NCBI GenBank assembly: GCA_014237955.1
Contig: JABABY010000047.1
Coordinates: forward strand, 1-11,360
Direction: 5' to 3'
DNA length: 11,360 nucleotides
DNA from: Planctomycetota bacterium
GTDB taxonomy: Bacteria > Planctomycetota > Planctomycetia > Pirellulales > UBA7805
Position numbers and translations under genes: made by a program. Positions 5,569-11,360 of this stretch are shown here, piece after piece (position 1 is the stretch's first letter; each line of letters opens with the position of its first letter). The notes under the pieces are model-generated. The model was not told the DNA's origin, made no database searches, and was given only the letters and a program-made list of their open reading frames with translations.

Positions 5569-8500
5569 GTGAATTTTTTTGTAAAAGTCCTTATCTGTCT
5601 TGTTCTAACTTTGGGCCTGTTCTCGAGTGGTCCAGCGGGTGGAGAAAACCCAGTACCGTCTAAAGAAGTCCTACCATTCACCCCGCCTTCTATTGATATC
5701 CCAGATGGTTTTACTCTTGAGGTCGTCGCCGGACCACCGCTGGTAAAGCATCCGATGCTTGCCGCTTTTGATGATCGGGGCCGGCTGTTTGTTGCTGAAA
5801 CTGATGGCGTCAATTTGCGCAAGGAGGAGTTGCTCGAATCGCGTGGCCGTTTCATCCGCATGCTGGAAGATACCGACTCGGATGGCAAGTTCGACAAAAG
5901 CACGATCTTTGCAGACAACATGGTGATGCCCGAGGGTGCCCTCTGGCATGATGGAGCCCTTTATGTGATTTCTGCTCCTTACCTTTGGCGCCTTGAAGAT
6001 ACCGATGATGATGGAGTGGCGGACAAACGGGAAAAGCTGGTCGGTAAATTTGATTTCAACGGCAATCCTAATTTGACCGGCCCCTATCTGGGACCATGTG
6101 GGCGGATCTTTTTTACCGGAGGAGCTTTTGGTTACGATCTCGAGGACGCAGGCGGAAGGCGACTGGGAGAAAGTTCAGCAGCGGGCGTTTTTTCGTGCCG
6201 GGCAGATGGTACGGATCTGCAGATTTTTGGTCAGGGATCGATCAACCCGGTCGAGGTGATGTTCACGCCCGCCGGTGAACTGTTTACGACCGTGGCAATC
6301 TTCGACAATGTGGGAGGCAGACACGATGCCCTCATGCACTGGGTGGATGGCTGTCTCTCCAAACAGGTATGGGGAAAACCGCTCCTCCCGCAAACCGGAT
6401 ATCCATTGCCCGCCGTCTGCCGCTGGGGGCAAGTGGCGCCAGCCGGATTGATGCGCTATCGCAACAACGCCCTCTCGGACGAGTTTCACAACAATATTTT
6501 TGCCTGCCAGTTCGATACCCATCAGGTGATGCGGGTCGAATTGGAACGTCACGGTGCATCGTTTCTTCCAAAACGAGATGAACCGTTTATCAGCAGCAAA
6601 GCGATTGATTTTCATCCAACGGACATTTTCGAAGATGCCGATGGCAGCCTGTTGATGATCGATACCGGAGGTTGGCTCTACTATGGCTGTCCCACATCGA
6701 AAATTGCCAAACCAAATATCTATGGCGCGATCTATCGGCTGAGACAGAAAGGAATGAAAAAGGTTGCTGATCCCCGCGGCAACAAACTCGACTGGGAAAA
6801 CGCAGCCGCTAGAGAAATAACGGGGTGGCTCGACGACTCGCGTCCCGCAGTCCGCGATCGGGCAATCGATACTTTGGCCCGCCGTGGCGATGAGGCTCTC
6901 GATGCGTTAGCGGTGGTGGCGGGAGTTGAGTCGGGCCAAACATTCAGCGTCCAAGCCCGAAGAAATGCCATCTGGGCTCTTTCCCGTATTGGTACAGATA
7001 AAGCTCGCCCAATACTACGAACCGCTCTGGCCGACCCGGACGCTACCGTCCGGCAGGCAGCCGTTCACAGCTTAGGCACCCTCAAAGACAATGCGGCACG
7101 GCAAGCACTTTGCCAAAGGTTGCTCCAGGACGAGCCACCGGTCCGACGCGCTGCAGCGACTGAACTCTCCAAATTGACCGAGAATACCTCAGAGGAGACT
7201 GCGAAGAGTGTTCAGGCTCTCTTGGAAGGCATGGCTCGGGAGGACAATGACGACTATTTAATGCACGCCCAAATATATGCGTTGATTCGCTTGGGCAATT
7301 TTGATGCGACCCTGGCAGGCCTTCAAGCGGACAATCCCCAGGTCTGTAGGGCGGCACTGATTGCACTCGATCAAATGGCCGATAGTCGCTTAAGTCACAA
7401 AATGGTCATCCCTCTGCTCAATACGTCCGACCAATTATTACGTACTGCAGCGATTGATGTCATCACAAAACACAAAGACTGGGCCGACAAGATCAAACTC
7501 GTCGCCGCTGGCTGGCTCAATGGCAAACAGCTTTCCGAGGAAGACGCTACGCTGGCGCTGGCGGTATTAAAAACTTTTGCCGGAGATCGTGGTATCCAGC
7601 CACTGATGGTTACTGCAATGCGCAGTGCAAAAGTACCCCGTGAAACAAAACTGCTCCTTCTTGATGCGTTGGTTGAAAGTAATCTGGAAGCGATGCCGGA
7701 CGAATTTGTCGATTCACTAAAAAGTCTCTACAAAACCGGTGATCGACAACTGCTCGAACGCCTTGTGGCTGTCTTGTCGATCAAAGACACGGATAAACTG
7801 GACCAGGAACTCATGGAAATTGCCCGGCAGGATGACCAGGATGGACCGCTGCGATTGGCGGCCCTGGCGATCGTAGCCAACCATGGGGGCAAACTGGGTA
7901 CAGCCGATTTTCAACTTCTGGTAGATCAGTTTGATGATGATGTCTTTCCAGTAGATCGCATCCGCGCTGCCGGGTCGCTTGCTGCTGCAGATCTTACCAA
8001 GGACCAAACACTTGCGGTTGCCGATCTGCTCGGCACCGTTGGTCCACTGGAACTCCCCGTTCTTATGCAACGTTTCGAGCGCGATACGGCACCTGTGGTG
8101 GTGAATGTAGACGTACAGCCCGCAAAGGCCAAAAACCATCGCGGAGTCGCCGCGTTTCTCGATGAACCTCAGGAACATTTGGCTACCTGGAATAGCTGGG
8201 ATCCACTCAGTGGTGAAGGGTTTCTCTACCTCCGCTCAAGTGATGGTTCTTACAGCGGTCTTTCTGCCGGCAAGATCGAGGGCGCCACACTCTTCCCTTA
8301 CAATATCAATCGCTTCGATCGACTTATGGGAGATTTTGTTTACAACGGCCAGGAAAATGGCGGTGGAGCGCATCAGTCGTTTGAAAACAACTTCACGCTA
8401 AGTGGATTCAAGCCGGATCTGCTTTACGACCTCTATTACTATGGTTCGGCCTACCCCAAACCAAACGCCCGCGGAGCAGAGGTTACGGTGACAGGGAAGG

Positions 8501-9330
8501 AGGGTCCCGTCACCAAGGAGATTCGTGGGCTCCGTCCGGAAAACAAACACTATGAAGACGGAATAACTCACGCACTGTTCTCTGGTCTTGCGCCTCGCGA
8601 AGATGGCACAATCGACCTGTCCTGGAAAAGTTTCCGTGAAGACAAGGAAGGTAATTTTGGTATTTTCAACGGGTTGACCATCGTCGCTCCGGCGGCTGAG
8701 GGCGGGCGCGATGGAACCATCGGCAAACGCGTCGTCGCCGGCCTGACTCAATCGGAGGCACTTGCAAGCCTGCCACCAGAACGGATCGAGAAGTTGTTGG
8801 AGCGTTTTCCTCCCGAGATTATCGAAAGCGCTGCGCCGCTGCTTAAACAGGTGCGAGCAGGAAACGAACAGCAAGCTGCACGATTGGCGGAACTTATGCC
8901 ACACATTGGAGATGGGAATGCCGCACGCGGTCACGACGTCTTCTTTGGCAACAAGGCCGCCTGCCACACCTGCCATCGGGCTCAAGGAAAAGGGAGTGAT
9001 ATTGGACCTGAGTTAACACTGATTGGCCGTATTCGTACTAATCGCGATTTGGCCGAGTCGATTGTTTTTCCAAGTTCCACAATTACCAATGGATACACGA
9101 CCTTTTCGGTCATTACCGGATCGGGGCGGGTGATCGACGGGGTGATTAATCGTGAAACAGCAGATTCTATCCATATGCGAATGGCTGAAAAACCTGAGGC
9201 CCGCATTGCACGAGAGGACATTGAGGAGATGGTTGCGCTGCCTACCTCAATCATGCCACAAGGTCTCGAAAAGACCATCACAGTAGATGAGTTGAACGAT
9301 CTGATCGCCTATCTGCGGACCTTGAAATAA
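5569..9330 (+). CDS. Giant secreted propeller/HEAT/cytochrome c protein (PVC-type dehydrogenase-like)
   Basis: This is a 1253-residue exported protein. The order is: signal peptide (1 to about 25); a beta-propeller of the Planctomycetes-Verrucomicrobia 'membrane-bound dehydrogenase' type (about 40-395; GFTLEVVAGPP, RLFVAETDG, then FHPTDIFEDADGSLLMIDTG); HEAT-like helical repeats (about 405-850; AVRDRAIDTLARRGD, TVRQAAVHSLGTLKD); an extra strand-rich domain (about 855-1043); and the C-terminal haem-binding domain of this protein class (about 1110-1253), with CHTCH at 1132-1136 and a probable axial Met in SIMPQGL (M1229). Two DxDxDGxxD loops (101-109, 144-152) should bind Ca2+. It probably passes electrons from a substrate, perhaps a sugar, to haem c outside the cytoplasm. 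The start is GTG with GGAG 9 bases upstream. It follows a DUF1080 gene and converges on ispH. The architecture is clear; substrate and activity are unknown. Confidence 0.93.
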   Translation: MNFFVKVLICLVLTLGLFSSGPAGGENPVPSKEVLPFTPPSIDIPDGFTLEVVAGPPLVKHPMLAAFDDRGRLFVAETDGVNLRKEELLESRGRFIRMLEDTDSDGKFDKSTIFADNMVMPEGALWHDGALYVISAPYLWRLEDTDDDGVADKREKLVGKFDFNGNPNLTGPYLGPCGRIFFTGGAFGYDLEDAGGRRLGESSAAGVFSCRADGTDLQIFGQGSINPVEVMFTPAGELFTTVAIFDNVGGRHDALMHWVDGCLSKQVWGKPLLPQTGYPLPAVCRWGQVAPAGLMRYRNNALSDEFHNNIFACQFDTHQVMRVELERHGASFLPKRDEPFISSKAIDFHPTDIFEDADGSLLMIDTGGWLYYGCPTSKIAKPNIYGAIYRLRQKGMKKVADPRGNKLDWENAAAREITGWLDDSRPAVRDRAIDTLARRGDEALDALAVVAGVESGQTFSVQARRNAIWALSRIGTDKARPILRTALADPDATVRQAAVHSLGTLKDNAARQALCQRLLQDEPPVRRAAATELSKLTENTSEETAKSVQALLEGMAREDNDDYLMHAQIYALIRLGNFDATLAGLQADNPQVCRAALIALDQMADSRLSHKMVIPLLNTSDQLLRTAAIDVITKHKDWADKIKLVAAGWLNGKQLSEEDATLALAVLKTFAGDRGIQPLMVTAMRSAKVPRETKLLLLDALVESNLEAMPDEFVDSLKSLYKTGDRQLLERLVAVLSIKDTDKLDQELMEIARQDDQDGPLRLAALAIVANHGGKLGTADFQLLVDQFDDDVFPVDRIRAAGSLAAADLTKDQTLAVADLLGTVGPLELPVLMQRFERDTAPVVVNVDVQPAKAKNHRGVAAFLDEPQEHLATWNSWDPLSGEGFLYLRSSDGSYSGLSAGKIEGATLFPYNINRFDRLMGDFVYNGQENGGGAHQSFENNFTLSGFKPDLLYDLYYYGSAYPKPNARGAEVTVTGKEGPVTKEIRGLRPENKHYEDGITHALFSGLAPREDGTIDLSWKSFREDKEGNFGIFNGLTIVAPAAEGGRDGTIGKRVVAGLTQSEALASLPPERIEKLLERFPPEIIESAAPLLKQVRAGNEQQAARLAELMPHIGDGNAARGHDVFFGNKAACHTCHRAQGKGSDIGPELTLIGRIRTNRDLAESIVFPSSTITNGYTTFSVITGSGRVIDGVINRETADSIHMRMAEKPEARIAREDIEEMVALPTSIMPQGLEKTITVDELNDLIAYLRTLK

Positions 9331-9401
9331 CGCTTTCGCACAATTTGTACGGCAGTGTTATGCAGCTGTAGTGTCGTGCGACTATTGGGAAAAACCGAAG
9401 C

Positions 9402-10334
9402 CTAGGTTGCTACTGATCGTAACTCACGGGGCAGGAGAAAAGTAACCTGCTCTTTGCGAATTTCACAAAGCTCGATTCTCGCACCAAATCGTTTGATCAA
9501 GTAGGAACAGACCTCTTGTACCAGACTTTCAGGAGCACTGGCACCAGCTGTCACCATTACGGTTTGTGATTCTTCAAACCACGTTTCATCAAGATCCTCA
9601 ACGCCGTCAATCAGACGTGATGGTTTGCCGCATTCCTGACCGATATCAGCAAGGCGTTGGCTGTTAGAACTGTTCTGGCTGCCTACCACCAAAACAAAAT
9701 CGGCCTCAGCGGCTAGCTGCCGCACAGCTTGCTGCCGGTTCTGGGTGGCATAGCAGATATCATCCTTCGGTGGTGCTACAATTTTCGGAAATCGCGATTG
9801 CAAACGACAAATCACACGATTGGCATCATCCACCGAAAGAGTCGTTTGTGTCAGATACGCGATGTGATTCGGATCACGGACTTCGAGGCGATCAACATCC
9901 TCGGGAGTCTCTATCAACACAATCTTGCCCGGAGCTTCGCCCATGGTGCCAATAACTTCGTCATGGCCATCGTGACCGATTAAAATAATCGTTCTCCCTT
10001 CCTTCGCATACTTGATCGCCTCCAAATGGACTTTCGTAACCAACGGGCAAGTCGCATCGATAGCTTGAAGTTTCCGGTCTTTCGCCTGACTGCGGATTTT
10101 GGGCGACACTCCGTGGGCGGAGAAAAGCAGGGTACTGCCTGGGGGAACGGACTCGAGATCGGCAACAAAGATTGCACCTGATTTTTCAAATTGTTCCACG
10201 ATAAACTTGTTATGAACGATTTCATGGTAAACGTAGATCGGCGGAGAAAAAGCCTCGAGCGCTAACTCTAAACTTTCGATTGCCATCTCGACACCCGCAC
10301 AAAAGCCGCGAGGTGAGGCCAACAAAATCTTCAT
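9402..10334 (-). CDS. ispH: IspH, 4-hydroxy-3-methylbut-2-enyl diphosphate reductase
   Basis: IspH is the last enzyme of the MEP pathway. It reduces HMBPP to IPP and DMAPP with a [4Fe-4S] cluster in the cytoplasm. Taking the ATG at 10334-10332 (310 residues), the cluster cysteines fall at C12 (SPRGFCAGV), C96 (DATCPLV) and C194 (DDICYATQNRQQA). The active-site residues H41 (HEIVHN), H74 (FSAHGVS), H124 and E126 (IGHDGHDEVIGTMG) take exactly the E. coli numbers, which fixes the start; an upstream in-frame TTG at 10343 would shift them by three. QTTLSVDD and SSNSQRL, which line the substrate pocket, are present. One residue departs from what I recall as usual: D125 where GHPE is the common motif. 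GGGA about 10 bases upstream may serve as ribosome binding site. The gene is convergent with the large haem protein gene and downstream of the nucleosidase-like gene on the same strand. Confidence 0.96.
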   Translation of the reverse strand: MKILLASPRGFCAGVEMAIESLELALEAFSPPIYVYHEIVHNKFIVEQFEKSGAIFVADLESVPPGSTLLFSAHGVSPKIRSQAKDRKLQAIDATCPLVTKVHLEAIKYAKEGRTIILIGHDGHDEVIGTMGEAPGKIVLIETPEDVDRLEVRDPNHIAYLTQTTLSVDDANRVICRLQSRFPKIVAPPKDDICYATQNRQQAVRQLAAEADFVLVVGSQNSSNSQRLADIGQECGKPSRLIDGVEDLDETWFEESQTVMVTAGASAPESLVQEVCSYLIKRFGARIELCEIRKEQVTFLLPRELRSVAT

Positions 10335-10437
10335 TACTGACAAATCCCGTTACTATCTGACCTCAAACACCAATGAACCATGCCCGGATGTGTTCGCTCA
10401 CTTCGAAGCGCAACTTTGGCACGGATTTTTCAAAGAT

Positions 10438-10467
10438 TTTATCATACCCTAGTCCATGCGGCTTCAA
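10438..10467 (-). promoter_or_regulatory. Possible sigma-70-like promoter for ispH
   Basis: On the minus strand, TTGAAG (10467-10462) and TATGAT (10446-10441) are separated by 15 bases; an overlapping GATAAA (10443-10438) would give 18. They lie about 100 bases before the ispH ATG, in the 167-base gap after the nucleosidase-like gene. The spacing is not ideal and planctomycete promoters are poorly defined, so this is tentative; ispH may also be read through from upstream. Confidence 0.25.
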
Positions 10468-10501
10468 TAGTTGCCCGCTGGCAGAAGCATGTTGATGACA
10501 A

Positions 10502-11360
10502 CTAAGATTCTCTAGAATCGGGCAGATCGCTCGTTTCGTGGGTTGAAATGTCTAAACTGCTAGTTGGAATCAACTGTGGAACGATCTCCTCTAGGAAAAG
10601 AGCCAGGCGGTCCGCACATTGCAAAGATTCCTGCTTGATGTTCCACCAATCCTTTGCCGTGGAGGGCCGCTTCATAAGGGCTCCGGTAGCAGCCCCTAGT
10701 CGGCCTGCTAATGACTTTTGGTTGTCTAGATTGTTCATGTCGTCGGGAAGACAATCCTCCAATGCATCGCGAACAACACGGACGACGAGGCAAAGAACAT
10801 GAAACTCTCGACAAACCTCAGCCACCGCCAACGAACTAGTATCCACAGCCTCTGCGCGTGTGCGTGCTGCCAGTGATCGCTTCAACTGCGGGTTCGTAGG
10901 TGGCTTGGAAACCGATACAATACCCCCAACAGAAAATTCTTGATTGTCCGGATCGTCGCCTGCCGGAATATCAATCTTTAGTCGGCGACCCGATGCGTCT
11001 CCAACGCTGTCGGCCACCACTAGATCCCCTCGCTGCAGCACCGAAACGAGGGCACCAGCGAATCCTGCCGCCACGACCCACTGTGGATCATGTCCTGCCA
11101 GCAAGGCCCGGGTGGCGGCCGTAGTACATCCCAATCCACCACCCACCTCGACCACTGCAATGCGACGAGAGCGCCACTGTCCCTCGTAAAGGCTGAATCC
11201 ATTACCCTGCGTCTCAACCACTCCTGAGAGGCGGTCTACAATACTCCCCTTTTCAGTTTTATCGTTTACGACAATGCCGATGTGGCATAAACGTGGCTTA
11301 ACCGAGGCTGGATCCTCAGCCGAAACTTTTCGTTGAACGTCTTCCTTGACGGCATGTACG
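10502..11360 (-). CDS. Nucleoside phosphorylase / MTA-SAH nucleosidase superfamily protein (5'-truncated by the window edge)
   Basis: The frame is open to the right edge, so the N-terminus is missing; the GTG at 11221 lies inside the fold and is not the start. The fold begins with HIGIVVNDKTEKGSIVDRL, just right of that GTG. It continues with VVEVGGGLGCTTAATRALL (the glycine-rich purine nucleosidase motif) and WVVAAGFAGALVSVLQRGDLVVAD, as in MTA/SAH nucleosidases and HpnG-type proteins. The tail RPSTAKDWWNIKQESL...CADRLALFLE recalls a planctomycete subfamily. The block that is usually VDMExxA reads VDTSSLAVAEVC (around 10808-10846), so the ribose-binding Glu is Ser (codon 10835-10837). The catalytic Asp of 'RxISD' is kept as VRD (10766-10768). 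The reaction is therefore uncertain: it may be an altered nucleosidase or a non-enzymatic relative. It precedes ispH on the same strand. HpnG in hopanoid synthesis would suit an isoprenoid neighbour, but nothing specific proves it. Confidence 0.8.
   Translation of the reverse strand, partial: VHAVKEDVQRKVSAEDPASVKPRLCHIGIVVNDKTEKGSIVDRLSGVVETQGNGFSLYEGQWRSRRIAVVEVGGGLGCTTAATRALLAGHDPQWVVAAGFAGALVSVLQRGDLVVADSVGDASGRRLKIDIPAGDDPDNQEFSVGGIVSVSKPPTNPQLKRSLAARTRAEAVDTSSLAVAEVCREFHVLCLVVRVVRDALEDCLPDDMNNLDNQKSLAGRLGAATGALMKRPSTAKDWWNIKQESLQCADRLALFLEEIVPQLIPTSSLDISTHETSDLPDSRES

Noticed and set aside
9336..9393. TCGCAC/GTGCGA pair between the convergent large gene and ispH as a bidirectional terminator
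   Set aside because: Six pairs around a loop of more than 35 bases and no T tract on either strand.
10502..11221. Nucleosidase-like gene starting at the GTG at 11221
   Set aside because: Upstream codons to 11360 stay open and encode the first strand of the fold (HIGIVV), so the start is beyond the window.

Overview
The window reads as ordinary chromosomal DNA of a planctomycete, most likely a Pirellula/Rhodopirellula-type member of the Planctomycetota. Three things suggest this: a very large secreted protein with the Planctomycetes-Verrucomicrobia N-terminal beta-propeller domain and C-terminal haem-binding domain; a tandem DUF1080 protein; and two families whose motifs I recall from planctomycetes (a signal-peptide-bearing methyltransferase with an APWLVRESREREED block, and an MTA/SAH-nucleosidase-like protein with DRLSGVV and RPSTAKDWW). 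The taxonomic call is inference from gene families. I see no mobile element, CRISPR array, tRNA or rRNA.

Layout. Positions 1-888 (+) hold the 3' part of lpxI (lipid A precursor pyrophosphatase), which enters from the left edge. It is followed by a probable terminator hairpin at 1027-1055 and meets a convergent DUF983 zinc-ribbon membrane protein (1097-1477, -). A divergent intergenic stretch leads to five genes on the + strand: a secreted or anchored class I SAM-dependent methyltransferase (1693-2466), a CaCA-family Na+/Ca2+ exchanger (2618-3610), a small orphan beta-sandwich protein (3671-4006), a secreted double-DUF1080 protein (4052-5296) and the 1253-residue propeller/HEAT/cytochrome c protein (5569-9330). 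Two genes lie convergently on the - strand: ispH (last enzyme of the MEP isoprenoid pathway, 9402-10334) and a purine-nucleosidase-like gene (10502-11360) that runs off the right edge.

How the genes may work together. The left side concerns the outer envelope (LpxI). The middle block 3671-9330 looks carbohydrate-related: a sugar-enzyme-like beta sandwich, a predicted 3-keto-glycoside hydrolase (DUF1080) and a secreted c-type cytochrome with a dehydrogenase-like propeller. One hypothesis is that the cytochrome protein oxidises glycosides outside the cytoplasm and the DUF1080 protein cleaves the keto-sugar products. IspH supplies IPP/DMAPP.

The most notable oddities are an extra beta-sandwich-like domain inserted between the HEAT region and the haem domain of the large protein, a methyltransferase with a signal peptide, and a nucleosidase-like protein in which the usual ribose-binding glutamate is replaced. 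I found no clear, wholly undescribed multi-gene system. The strongest novelty candidates are the large protein's domain architecture and its pairing with the DUF1080 gene.
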